Both the position numbers and the translations under genes were made by a program. From Trichomonas tenax (lineage: Eukaryota; Parabasalia; Trichomonadida; Trichomonadidae), in assembly GCA_023091735.1 (NCBI GenBank), contig JALKBU010000130.1, positions 1-64,000 on the forward strand: 64,000 nt of DNA, in the 5' to 3' direction. Below the pieces are notes generated by a model that was not told the DNA's origin, searched no databases, and was given only the letters and a program-made list of their open reading frames with translations. Numbering within the stretch: the first letter of the stretch is position 1; every line of letters starts with the position of its first letter. Positions 46,172 through 55,806 of the stretch are shown here, one piece after another.

Positions 46172-48319
46172 TTATTTTCCATCTTTCTGGGTGAACATTT
46201 GGACTATATCACGAGGCATTGCGTGTGACATTGGGCGCCTGATGCTATTTGGTGCTTTAGGAAGTCTTGTCTTAGATTTAGCTGTAGAAGAACGCTTATT
46301 TGGCGTTTCAGGTTCATTTCTTGATGAACCATTATTAGAGCTCTCTTCTTCGTCATCTCGTGGTGAAGAAACAATCATTCCAGCGAGATGCGTTCTCGGG
46401 CGTCCGCAAAGGAGGCATTTGTACTTCGAGGAGACTCCTGCTGTGTCTTTTACTTCTTGCAAAGTGAGCGAGAACCTGTTCAACACTTCTTCGAGTTCTT
46501 CTCGAGTTATCCAGTTCTGGAAGTTCAACTGCGAGTTGTCGACTCTTTCTTTGAGTTCGCCAACGAGCACTCTAAATTTATTAAACATTCTTTCAACGAA
46601 ATCCCTGTCGATCTTTGTTTCTATCATCGCTTGGACCTTGTGGACGGGTTTCATTCCTTCCTCGATCTGTTCAGCGACTGTCTTCTTGACTCTGTCGATG
46701 AAACCTGATAATGTGTTTCTAATCGCATTGTCTACACGCTCCTGGATCTCCTCTTGAGAAACAGAAGGCTGGGCTTGTGCATTTTGAAGAGCAGCAAGAA
46801 GTTCAGCGTTCTTTCGATCCTGTTTGTGAATGATTTTGATTTGCGTAGTTTCAACTTTTTGCTTTGGAATATCAACAGTGTGTGGTGCGAATTTAACAGG
46901 AACATCTTCTTCAGAAAGCGCCAATTCCTTCTTTTCTTTCTCTATATCGACAATCTTGTTGTTTGCTGTAGTCGTGAAATTCTTTTCTCTGAAGCTCGTT
47001 GCAGCGCCTGATTTGATGAGATCGTCCATCTCAGAGTCCGGTGTTCTCGTTTCTGATGGCGTTTGCATCTCATTTGGCGATAGATTGTCTTTCGCCAGCA
47101 TTTCGTAGAGCGCAGAGTGAATTGGCGCGTGTTTAGTTTCTAGTGAAGCCACGCGTTCATTCAGCTTTTGGATTTTCTCTTTCAACGGTTCTAATAATTT
47201 GGTGAAAGCGGGATCTGTTGTAACCATTTCCGGAATTCTTCCCATTTGCGCTTGAATCTGATCCAACTGCTGCGAGAATTCTAAGTTCTTCATTCCTATC
47301 TGCGCAACAAATTGGTTATATTTCTGCTCGAATTGGTTGAATTTATCCACTAAACCATCGGAAATGAGTCTGATACTTGAAACAGTGTCGTTCTGTCTGC
47401 GAACGATTCTTTCGATCTCAGTGTTGTCTCCGCCAATGATAATTGGTACAGCATTCGGTGGCGGTGCTTCTTTCTTCGGCGTTGATTGCGCTGAAATCGA
47501 GAAAATGTTCATCGAAGGTGTCTGAATGAAACTTCTGTTGTCATTGTCTATCCGCAGTCTCACCAGAGAAATTGGCTCTGCTGGCTTCTCCACGAACTGC
47601 GGCTTTGGTTTTGGCTCTTCGGAAACTCTCGGCGTGACTTGTCCTGAGTGATTTTCGATGAATTTCGAGTGCGATTCCATCATTTCATTTAGATTTCGAA
47701 TCTGTCCTTCAAGTTCGTTCAATCTGAGGTTGTGGTCCATGATATCGTCTTGGTAACCTGAAACATTCTCTATTTGTCTGCGAACTGAGTCCTGGGATGG
47801 AAAATTATTCGTTATTGATTCAAGTTGATCAAGTCTGATTTGTAATTGCGATAATTGGTGATTAACGCGCGGATCATCACCGACACTATTGACTCTCTCG
47901 ATTACTTTCGTTTTTTGAGGTTCCTGTGGCTTATATGAGTTTTGTTGATTGATTAAATCTTCAATTTCTGTAGTTAAATACCTCCTGATGTCGACAAGGA
48001 CAGTGCTGTTCGAGTCTTCGATCCAATCTTTGAGAGATTTCATGTTTTCGTTTAATTCTTTTGATTCGTTGTCAACTTGTTTCGTAATCTCGTCTGTGAA
48101 CTTTGTCTGTTCTTTGAGGCAGCTAGTTATCTGGTCTGACAGGAATTGCATTGCGTTTTTCGTTGCGAATGTCTCTAATTGCGAATTTATGTAGTTAATC
48201 GACTTTTCTTGCTTTTCTATGAGGTCCAACAACTCCGTGACGACTATTTGGAAGTTATCTTTGTTGAATTTATAATCTATGAGGTCTCCTTCAGCAATAA
48301 TTCGCTGCAAAAGACTCAT
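46172..48319 (-). CDS. Coiled-coil protein with CxxCG module, possibly QRICH2/C16orf96-like
   Basis: The 715-aa protein is mostly coiled coil (about 30-130 and 180-450, for example SQLETFATKNAMQFLSDQI). After a further helical segment near 545-635 it has the short module SKYKCLLCGRPRTHLAG (about 640-656). It ends in a Ser/Arg-rich disordered tail (SSTAKSKTRLPKAPNSIRRP). A helical region followed by a CxxCGRP-type module recalls the DUF4795 region of the sperm-flagellar protein QRICH2 and its relative C16orf96. That suggests a flagellar or cytoskeletal role, but this rests on a short motif. It is transcribed towards the end of the PPGF-repeat gene, 59 bp away. Confidence 0.65.
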   Translation of the reverse strand: MSLLQRIIAEGDLIDYKFNKDNFQIVVTELLDLIEKQEKSINYINSQLETFATKNAMQFLSDQITSCLKEQTKFTDEITKQVDNESKELNENMKSLKDWIEDSNSTVLVDIRRYLTTEIEDLINQQNSYKPQEPQKTKVIERVNSVGDDPRVNHQLSQLQIRLDQLESITNNFPSQDSVRRQIENVSGYQDDIMDHNLRLNELEGQIRNLNEMMESHSKFIENHSGQVTPRVSEEPKPKPQFVEKPAEPISLVRLRIDNDNRSFIQTPSMNIFSISAQSTPKKEAPPPNAVPIIIGGDNTEIERIVRRQNDTVSSIRLISDGLVDKFNQFEQKYNQFVAQIGMKNLEFSQQLDQIQAQMGRIPEMVTTDPAFTKLLEPLKEKIQKLNERVASLETKHAPIHSALYEMLAKDNLSPNEMQTPSETRTPDSEMDDLIKSGAATSFREKNFTTTANNKIVDIEKEKKELALSEEDVPVKFAPHTVDIPKQKVETTQIKIIHKQDRKNAELLAALQNAQAQPSVSQEEIQERVDNAIRNTLSGFIDRVKKTVAEQIEEGMKPVHKVQAMIETKIDRDFVERMFNKFRVLVGELKERVDNSQLNFQNWITREELEEVLNRFSLTLQEVKDTAGVSSKYKCLLCGRPRTHLAGMIVSSPRDDEEESSNNGSSRNEPETPNKRSSTAKSKTRLPKAPNSIRRPMSHAMPRDIVQMFTQKDGK

Positions 48320-48366
48320 GAACTAAAAATAATGATTAACGAACAAAATTTTAAAGATTTTGACAT

Positions 48367-48377
48367 TTTACATGTCA
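48367..48377 (-). promoter_or_regulatory. Promoter motif of the coiled-coil gene
   Basis: A perfect TGACATGTAAA on the minus strand lies 47 bp before the ATG at 48319. Further minus-strand relatives occur at about 48469-48479 and 48483-48493, so the region up to 48495 is motif-rich. Confidence 0.6.
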
Positions 48378-48522
48378 AATATTGATTATTTTTGACATAA
48401 TTAATTAATTAATTCTGAACTTTACGCAACATATTTCGTTTATTTTGACATATTACAATTATTTACATGTCGAAACACTTAATTTACACGTCATAATTTT
48501 ATCAATTCTGAAAGTTACATGA

Positions 48523-48684
48523 ACACTCGCTGTCTTCTCATCATGGAACTGCGAGCGTGCTATCAACTACCGCAACAACTTAAAGATCCCACACGACTTA
48601 GGCACAGTTGTCAACATCATGTCCATGATCTTCGGTAACACTCGTCTCGCTGCTGCTCAGGCTGTTCTCCGTAACAAGGCCTAA
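48523..48684 (+). pseudogene. 3' fragment of a highly expressed-type gene
   Basis: A 53-codon frame ends in TAA at 48682-48684 and starts just after an in-frame TGA at 48520. It has strongly biased codons (CGT, CTC, AAC, GTC), unlike its A+T-rich surroundings. The peptide includes CERAINYRNNLKIPHDLGTV and then ARLAAAQAVL-like sequence (RLAAAQAVLRNKA) at its end, which reads like the C-terminus of a conserved metabolic enzyme. I could not name the enzyme. There is no ATG in frame and no promoter directly attached, so it looks like the tail of a gene copied or left here by rearrangement. Confidence 0.6.
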
Positions 48685-49215
48685 ACTTGTTTAAAGAAAC
48701 TATCCATTAGCCAATTATTCATTAATAAATTCGACAAATTTTCATTAACTTTTCCATTTCCTTTTTATCCTTTACATATAATCAAATTAGACTAAAGTAT
48801 ACTATTATCAAATGCTTCTGAACAATATTTAATTAAGATATTGTTTGATATGCTTATATAGCCCAAATCTACTGAATATTTTATTATACAGATATATGCG
48901 AAGAGATTTCTAATGAAGAAATTAAGATATAAAGAATTTATTGTGTATTATCTTGAAATTCAAGTTTTGATTTAGTTATGTTCCAAATAGACGAAGATAT
49001 GATATTCCAACATCAAAGAATGATTATAATTATAGTGTCGAAGTTCTGTGTTGTTAATAAAAAATTATGGAATTTTGAATTTTTGTTTTTGAATCAAAAT
49101 CTATTTGGTGTAATATAGGAAAGAGTTTGCAGAGTATAATAAGCGATAAAATAGTTTTATAACAAAGGAAAAACAAAATTGGTAAAAAAAATAACTACAA
49201 AAAATCACAACAGAA
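48685..49215. other. A+T-rich intergenic spacer
   Basis: About 530 bp with no supported gene, RNA or repeat. Confidence 0.6.
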
Positions 49216-49614
49216 TTACCACTGCGGACGGCGCTGCTGAAAGTCGTTCTGGTTCCATGGTCCGTTCTGATAATAACCCGGTGGAATTTGGCCGTAATAT
49301 GGAGGATATGGACCCCATCCCTGAGGATACTGCTGTGGTGGTACATTTGAAGGCTGATTTCTTTGCGCTCGTGGTGAATTCATTTGTCCATTATTTTCGA
49401 CGTCCAATCTAATTAAATCGAGGAATCTCTTTCTTGCTTCGAGAAACTCCTTCCACGCGATGAACTGCTTGTATTCCTTTTCAGGGATTTTTACTGTGCC
49501 TTCCTGCTCCATATCGGCGCCTTGATAGCTGCTCCAGCCGCCCCAAATAGGGTCGTTCCTCCATGTTTCGCCGTTTCTCGTCGTCTGCTGTCCGTGAATG
49601 TCTCCTATGCTCAT
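49216..49614 (-). CDS. Small Pro/Gln/Tyr-rich protein, 132 aa
   Basis: The protein starts MSIGDIHGQQTTRNGETW. It has a Trp-rich N-terminal part, one charged helix (about 44-72, PEKEYKQFIAWKEFLEARKR) and a low-complexity C-terminal third rich in Pro, Gln, Tyr, Asn and Gly (PPQQYPQGWGPYPPYYGQIP). It has no membrane span or known domain. The composition of the C-terminal third is that of prion-like or condensate-forming regions found in RNA-binding and coat proteins; that is an inference. Function unknown. Confidence 0.65.
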   Translation of the reverse strand: MSIGDIHGQQTTRNGETWRNDPIWGGWSSYQGADMEQEGTVKIPEKEYKQFIAWKEFLEARKRFLDLIRLDVENNGQMNSPRAQRNQPSNVPPQQYPQGWGPYPPYYGQIPPGYYQNGPWNQNDFQQRRPQW

Positions 49615-50438
49615 TTATTATTAAAAAAATGAATTCAAATTTTTTTGTGAAGATTAATTCCCAAATTTTCCCATCCCAAATTTTTATTTCGAATTTAGGC
49701 TCAGAAGACAATTGTGAGTCTGCTTATCACGATTTTAACGTTGAAGAACATTTTTCCCAAAAAATCAGACACACTCAAACTAAATTTGTTATCCATTGAT
49801 CTGCCTTTAGTTCTCTGAGAATGTTTGCATTAATAGAAATCGCATTTTGATTACATCTCAAATTTTGACAAAATATGTTTGGCTTTTGGGAGCTAATGCT
49901 CGATCATTTATTTCCGCTGTATCATGATGAAGTTGTTTATCACTTAATCATTAATCGATTAAAAATTAAACTCATATCTTCACATTGAGAGGCCAAAACT
50001 TGAGCCATGATCTCTCTATCACATATACATCATGATTATCACCTTAATTATTGCCAAGCCTGTTTTGTAATTTTGACAAATAAATCAATTCTGACATGTA
50101 AACTCAATATCTTAACCATATTTTTTCGATTTTATATAATATAACCAGCTACAATAATTTTAATAGATCATCGAAAATTATTTTTTGATAATGAAATAGT
50201 TCTATTATCATTCTCTATGCTTAAATATTAAAATCAAGATTTTTTTGCCAAGTAAAATAGCAAATATGTCAATTATATTACATATCGCGATATTTTGATA
50301 GAATGCTTTGCAATTTTAGACATAGATCCCAATATATGATTAGAATAAAAATTCAGTTTTTGAATGATGAATGCCATTAGAATCAGAAGAAATGAAGATT
50401 TTGTAGATAATAAAATCTCTAAAAGTGACAGATTTTAA
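49615..50438. other. Divergent intergenic region with scattered motifs
   Basis: About 820 bp with no supported gene. Plus-strand promoter-motif copies occur as TGACAAATAAA (50074), TGACATGTAAA (50092) and TGCCAAGTAAA (50246). These are 180-360 bp before the next gene, farther than usual, which may mean its true 5' end is upstream of the frame now open. Confidence 0.5.
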
Positions 50439-51953
50439 GTGGAAGACGAAAAAGGCCAAGAACTTTTTTTACATCAGATTCGCGCTGACAGACAGAGACT
50501 GTTTTTATTTCTGTCGCCTGGGTCTGACGATGACTATGAAGAGGAGATTCCTGAAGGCACAGAAAGAAAGTTTCTCGCAAATATCGCAATGCTTCGATAC
50601 GAAAAATACGTTTTACAAGGCTTGAATTATCTAAATGACCAGTTGTCAATGAATCATCAGTTATCATCCTTTTTTGAGAGTCCTTCACCGCTGAATGATT
50701 TACAAAATCTAACAAATTCAGAAAATCAGGAAATTTACGCACTTTCATGGAAAATTGTGAGGAAATTGAGTGGTTATTCAGAGTTTTGCTGTTCATATTT
50801 CATAGATCATCAAATTCTTCCAGTTATATGCGATTTGTTGCTGACATCACATGATGCTAAGATATCATACAATGCAGTGAAACTACTCCATTATGTTGCG
50901 AGCCAAAATTCCAAAGATGTTTATGAAAATCTTTTCAGACAAATACAAATCAGCTCAATTGGCAGAAAGCTATCTCCTGTACAGGTTGTACTTCTTGTTT
51001 TGAACAAACAATTAGAAGAATTTGCTATTCCCGGAAACGCAGATATTGTATTTGTTAGACCTGATGATAATCCTGGCTTTAACAAACTTAGACTCATACT
51101 GCTTAAGTTTGCAATAGCTATTCTCGAATGCAAGTTTCAAAATGAATTCAATTTAGAATTATGTGAGATACTAGTCAAATCATTGTTCATCCCATACGCA
51201 GAACTTAGGATAGTAGCAATGATAGCAATACAAAGAGCGTTTTCGAATTTTGTTGAATTTATATATTTCCCTTACAAGAATTTAGAAATCATCACTCTTC
51301 TCATTGAATTCACGAAAGACCAAAATAAGAATGTCGCAATTGAAACGATTCAATGCATTTCACGAATTATCAAAAATAAACCAGAAGAAAGAATCGAATT
51401 TGGAAAGTTGGGAATTTTTGAGATACTAGAATCAGTCCTCAGTGAATGTTTGAATAGTGATGAACAATATGCAACAGAAGCAATTTATTCAATTCTTGAT
51501 TTAATGTGTGTTTATTGCAAAAATATCCCTCAGACGTCATCAGATGAAGAAATATCATTCATTCTTAACAAAAATATCTTCTGGATGATTTTTGATTTTG
51601 CAAATTCAGCCGATTTTAATAACAAGTGTGTAGCTACAATGATTATATGCCACATAGTCATAAAATCCACAGTAAGTATCGTAGAATCTATTTTAAGCAA
51701 ACGCAATGATTTAATTCCATTAATTTGTTCAGTTTTAGAAGATCAAAACAACGATCACTTAGTATTATATTTATCGGCACTCGATCATATTGGCTCTGTG
51801 TTTGCTAATAGCGGAAACACACAACCAATGATTCAATTATTAGAAGAATTTGATGTTCAAGATTTGATTGATAATCTTATTAGCGATGGTCCAAGCACAG
51901 TGAAAGCCATCGCTAATAACCTGAAAACACATATTTTAGGAGAAATAGAATAA
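50439..51953 (+). CDS. Armadillo-like helical repeat protein lacking an ATG start
   Basis: The frame codes for about 504 residues from 50439. The body (from about 70) is a run of helical repeats of armadillo/HEAT type (SYNAVKLLHYVASQN, ELRIVAMIAIQRAFSNF, NVAIETIQCISRIIKNK), as in importin-alpha and related scaffolds, but without its IBB domain or recognisable NLS-binding Trp/Asn array. The start is odd: the codon at 50439 is GTG, directly preceded by an in-frame TAA, and the first in-frame ATG is at about residue 50 (50586). The 49 residues between (including EDEKGQELFLHQIRADRQRL) look protein-like. Either the start codon has mutated, a GTG is used, or the protein begins at 50586. Confidence 0.7.
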   Translation: MEDEKGQELFLHQIRADRQRLFLFLSPGSDDDYEEEIPEGTERKFLANIAMLRYEKYVLQGLNYLNDQLSMNHQLSSFFESPSPLNDLQNLTNSENQEIYALSWKIVRKLSGYSEFCCSYFIDHQILPVICDLLLTSHDAKISYNAVKLLHYVASQNSKDVYENLFRQIQISSIGRKLSPVQVVLLVLNKQLEEFAIPGNADIVFVRPDDNPGFNKLRLILLKFAIAILECKFQNEFNLELCEILVKSLFIPYAELRIVAMIAIQRAFSNFVEFIYFPYKNLEIITLLIEFTKDQNKNVAIETIQCISRIIKNKPEERIEFGKLGIFEILESVLSECLNSDEQYATEAIYSILDLMCVYCKNIPQTSSDEEISFILNKNIFWMIFDFANSADFNNKCVATMIICHIVIKSTVSIVESILSKRNDLIPLICSVLEDQNNDHLVLYLSALDHIGSVFANSGNTQPMIQLLEEFDVQDLIDNLISDGPSTVKAIANNLKTHILGEIE

Positions 51954-52173
51954 TTCTTTTTTTGTTAGCCCAATATATTCTAATTTTATATATGAAACGT
52001 TCATTTTTAGATCATGCATTTGTTAATTATAGAGTAATACTAAATCAAATAATTATTATCAAATTAAAGCCTTTAAACTTACGATATAACTACATGTGAT
52101 CTGCTTTAAAGAAATACAACTGATATTAGCAAATAAAATGATATATTTAAAATAATAATACAAAACAAAAGAT

Positions 52174-52737
52174 TTAGTCATTCTTCTCTTTCGACACTTC
52201 AAAAGCATCGGTGATGATAAAGTAAGCACAAAAGCAAACAAACCAAATTGCCGAAATAATTGTATAAATATCGAAACTGTTATTTCCAATAACGAAGTAA
52301 TACTTCATTTTATCGTAAGAACTGCGATATGATTTGTTAAACTGTGTTGTAGCACTATCTGTTGATTTTTGATTTGCGAAGAGTTCGATTAAGAACTCGT
52401 AAATGCTTTGACTGGACACAGATGTGTGTATCAATACTGATATAAGGAGCGCAAAGGAAACAATTGTAACGAATAAATAAACTAAGAAAATAACTTTCGA
52501 TCCTTCTTTGTTTTCGTAATGTCTAAGTCCAAATATTGCCAAAACTGCCGAAGCTATCGAGAAAATCAGTAAAAAAGATCCAATTATTGCGCATTCAACA
52601 CCAACAGCGGCTGCAAAAATCGGTTGAGCGACATTAATGACCCAATAGCAGCTATATATGACTGAAGCGAGTGGAATAATCGTCAGTAAAATTCTCAGCC
52701 ACCGCTTCGAAATGCTTAAGTCTATTTCATCACTCAT
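52174..52737 (-). CDS. Four-helix membrane protein (tetraspanin-like topology)
   Basis: The 187-aa protein has four hydrophobic helices: about 15-37, 42-66, 77-100 and 158-178. The loop between helices 3 and 4 is the largest (about 55 residues), as in tetraspanins, but the CCG motif of tetraspanins is absent, so I call only the topology. The N-terminus is acidic and short (MSDEIDLSISKRW), and the tail is charged (EVSKEKND). A promoter motif (52798-52788 on the minus strand) precedes it by 50 bp. Such proteins are common and numerous in trichomonads. Function unknown. Confidence 0.7.
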   Translation of the reverse strand: MSDEIDLSISKRWLRILLTIIPLASVIYSCYWVINVAQPIFAAAVGVECAIIGSFLLIFSIASAVLAIFGLRHYENKEGSKVIFLVYLFVTIVSFALLISVLIHTSVSSQSIYEFLIELFANQKSTDSATTQFNKSYRSSYDKMKYYFVIGNNSFDIYTIISAIWFVCFCAYFIITDAFEVSKEKND

Positions 52738-52787
52738 CCAAATAAATAAACGTTCATTAATTTTTTGCCAACCAATAACTTTGTCAC

Positions 52788-52798
52788 TTTACATGTCG
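52788..52798 (-). promoter_or_regulatory. Promoter motif of the four-helix membrane protein
   Basis: The minus-strand copy CGACATGTAAA lies 50 bp upstream of the ATG at 52737. A perfect plus-strand TGACATGTAAA at 52834-52844 faces the other way, towards the mobile-element remnants. Confidence 0.55.
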
Positions 52799-52971
52799 GC
52801 ATTTTCTTTCTTTCTAATTCAGCCTGTCAGATTTGACATGTAAAATGGGGAGAAAAATAAAGGCCTGTTTTGCTTGTCAATGAGTCATTATGTAAAGTGT
52901 CGGATTGTCAGATTTTCTGTATTGAGTCAATAACGATTAAAATAAATTCATTTTGTCAAGTAAAATAATAT

Positions 52972-53974
52972 TTGCCAAATGTATGTGAAGATATTAGTGA
53001 TGCAATGTATGGTTTGGCTGTTTCAACTAAATTTAATTATGCGCATGAATTTAAACAAATTGCTTTACCAACTAAATTAATTACTAAACTTGAAAGCGTC
53101 TTTTCTGATACAGCAACAAATGGAAAGTATGCATTAACAGGTTTAAAGTCTGAAACAAGTGATGTTGTTCTTTCTGTTGTTAACATGGAAATTCGTGAAG
53201 ATATAACTATATAGTTATTATTCCAGGTTTTGGTATAATTGATGAAACAGCTATGGGTATTCCAAGGCTGTTTTCACGTGAAAATCCATTTATGATTCCA
53301 TCTCAGCAAGTTGATATTAGGACATTAAATCAAGGTTCCGTTATGGAAAGTGGTATTCAAAGTGATTTCTCTTATCCTTTAGATAACGTAGCTGACGTTG
53401 TTTTAGTCTTTCCAGTTTCGCCAATGCAACGTACACGCTTCAAGAATCCAATGTTTCCAAACTTGCAAATTACTCTTGATTCAAGAATTATCCAAATGTT
53501 GCAATGAATATTGAAGGCTCAGTCTTCTTTACAAGAATGTTACAAGCTTCTGACTTAGATGGACAACATGAATACACAGAAGAATATGAAGATTCTTTGT
53601 CAAGACCACGTAATTTCAGGGATGAAAATAAGAAGATATTGCCATGGAAAGATAATACATCATGCATTATTACAATTCCAACAATGATGGATGGTAAAAC
53701 ATGCTTCTTTGATGGTTTAGAGTCTGGTAATCAACATATTGCTATTCGTATCAATGCTACACCAATTAATGCTACAAAAGAAGGAGATGTTTATTGCAAT
53801 TTGCATAATTATAACCCGGATACAAATACATGGACTAAAGTTAATGTTGCTTGCCCACAAATGTGGTTTACAAGGACTACATACTGGACATGGACACAAG
53901 AAGAAGGCTTAAAGTATCATCCAACAGGAACACCACCGCAATTTGCTTCACCACATGACCAGTTAATTAAATAA
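52972..53974 (+). pseudogene. Frameshifted virus-like structural gene, possibly a Maverick-type capsid remnant
   Basis: Three consecutive ORFs (52972-53214, 53253-53507, 53504-53974) lie in three different frames. Near 53210 and near 53495 the reading passes smoothly from one frame to the next if one or two bases are lost, so they are parts of one decayed gene. It has no ATG at its left end. The protein is rich in short beta-strand-like segments with Pro, Asn, Thr and aromatic residues (NPMFPNLQITLDSR, TTYWTWTQEEGLKYHP), as in jelly-roll capsid proteins. Maverick/Polinton elements, which carry such genes, are abundant in trichomonads; that is the basis for the guess. It is degenerate and cannot be expressed intact. 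Confidence 0.5.
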
Positions 53975-54399
53975 GTTAATTTTTAAATTAATTTTATTTT
54001 TTTATTTAATATATGTATGCGAGTTCATTAATGATTTTCAGGTGATTTTCACACGAAAAAACGCTCAAAAATGGCCTTTTCAAATATTTCCGCGGTTGCA
54101 TCCAACATATACTACTATGCTATAATATTTGATACTCTATTTCAAATAGTATGTTTCTTAAATTCTCAAACAGCGAATGAATCGTTTATATATATGCCAT
54201 TAGTTATTGCATCAAATTTTGTACACTGTTTTGAATTCAGCAAATATCAATGATAAAGATTTAGAATCCAATAAAGAAGACTACAAATAGCTGATTGGAT
54301 ATCATGCTATTGGTGGGCGCATCATTTAAGAATCACATAACGCTATAAAATCTAAAACTTAGATATAAATCCTTGTTTAATTTTGTTCCTATTCTATAT
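53975..54399. other. Spacer between mobile-element remnants
   Basis: No gene is supported. The stretch is A+T-rich and probably part of the same decayed insertion zone. Confidence 0.5.
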
Positions 54400-55669
54400 G
54401 GTGTGCAAGTGTGTGTTTAGCACAGAAAGATTGGAGCAATTCTGAATCATTCTATTAACACATATATAATATACACCTATAATAACTCTTATATAGAGAA
54501 ATGTGTCATATAATTTTGGCGCCATGGCCGGATATAAAATCAAAATTGAGTCCGAGAGCGGTTTCGCGGGAAAAATTGGCGCCAAAATGTTCATTTTTTT
54601 GATGTGACGAAGAAAAAACTTTCACTCTCTCTTCAAAAAATTTTTGAAAAAATCTTTCTCTGCTATTTTATATATAGTATACCTCGTATATAATCTATGG
54701 ATATACTCATAATTGTAACTGAATCTTAGGTTGCTGATAAGCAATCCCATAAATAGAGACGGCTCGAATTTTGACAATCTGAGATGGGATTTTTTTGTTT
54801 TCATTACAGTCAACCCAATGATTGATAAAAGACATAGACAATAATTACCGTATATAATAGATATAGTATTGATTATAATAACATTAGTAGATAGATGATT
54901 TATTAATGATATGAAAACCAAAATCTCGAAAGACATTTTTTCTCCACAAACACAATTTGTTTTGACAAAAATTTGATTCCCATCGAATATTTGCTTTTAC
55001 ATTAATTACTGAGATGAGCCAATTACTTTCCTTAGGGACACAACGGATCTATAGTTGATGGGCTATTAATCTCTGCAATTGAATGAAGTCAAGTTTGATG
55101 TATATGGTCAAAACAGCATTTCAATTACAAATTTGAAAAATATGACGTAATTTTTTATTTTGATCTGATACAGATATTATGAAGGAAAACAACGATATAA
55201 TATATATAAATAAGATATATACTTATTGGATATTAATATTATTTAGATTGTAGTTGATTGTGAACACAATATGACATCATGACAAATGATGAAAGTGTTT
55301 TCACTTTTTTTGAAATTTCACAAAAAAATTCAGTTTTGCTTTTCTAGAGTTATTCAAGTTACACAGCCTTGATTTTTTATTCTGCTCTATAGATTCCGAT
55401 TCAGAATCTTTTGGCCTATCTATGCATATGCTTAAATTGATCTGTACTTTGCTATTGGTCACTATATTCAAGCAAGAAAAATTTTGATACACAAACTGTG
55501 CAAAAAAAAAAGACGGATGTCAAAATTGTGATATTTGAGTGACTTATAATCGAAATAGAAACTTCAAACCATAGCTATAATGCTAAAATTTGATAGAGTC
55601 TATAATGATGTTATTATAACATTTCAACTCATTCTCTATCTTTCTGCGCTAAACACACCCTTGCACACC
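54400..55669. mobile_element. Non-autonomous element with 32-bp terminal inverted repeats, 1,270 bp
   Basis: The left end (54400-54431) begins GGTGTGCAAGTGTGTGTTTA. The right end (55638-55669) is its reverse complement with two mismatches (T/G and A/G). The flanks are TATAT on the left and ATATA on the right, so the target duplication is a short TA-rich sequence whose exact length cannot be set. The interior has no transposase; short ORFs inside it look like chance. The divergence of the arms suggests an older insertion than the one at 4037-4759, and the terminal sequences of the two differ, so they belong to different families. It contains a cluster of G+C-rich palindromes at 54513-54588. 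Confidence 0.75.
54513..54588. promoter_or_regulatory. Cluster of E2F-like sites within the mobile element
   Basis: Two inverted copies of ATTTTGGCGCC (54513-54523 and 54578-54588) flank TTTCGCGGGAAAA. All three contain the E2F/DP consensus TTTSSCGC or its complement. They are the only such G+C-rich sites noticed in this A+T-rich stretch. Binding is inferred from consensus only. Confidence 0.4.
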
Positions 55670-55806
55670 ATATATTTTCGAATTGAACAGGTTTTGGAAC
55701 TTGGTTTAAAATTTATTGATTATAATCCTTGAAAGATATGGTATTATTATGATAAATATAATAAGTATACAAACAATTTATGAATCTAATATTGAAGTGA
55801 TATATC

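Noticed and set aside
49563..49799. Plus-strand ORF antisense to the start of the Pro/Gln-rich gene
   Set aside because: Its composition is irregular, and it overlaps a better-supported gene and its upstream region.
54622..54936. Minus-strand 104-aa hydrophobic ORF in the 1.27-kb element
   Set aside because: A/T-driven composition, no domain, no promoter motif and no transposase features.
55301..55492. 63-aa ORF near the right end of the 1.27-kb element
   Set aside because: I considered a transposase tail, but nothing in it is diagnostic and it has no upstream continuation.
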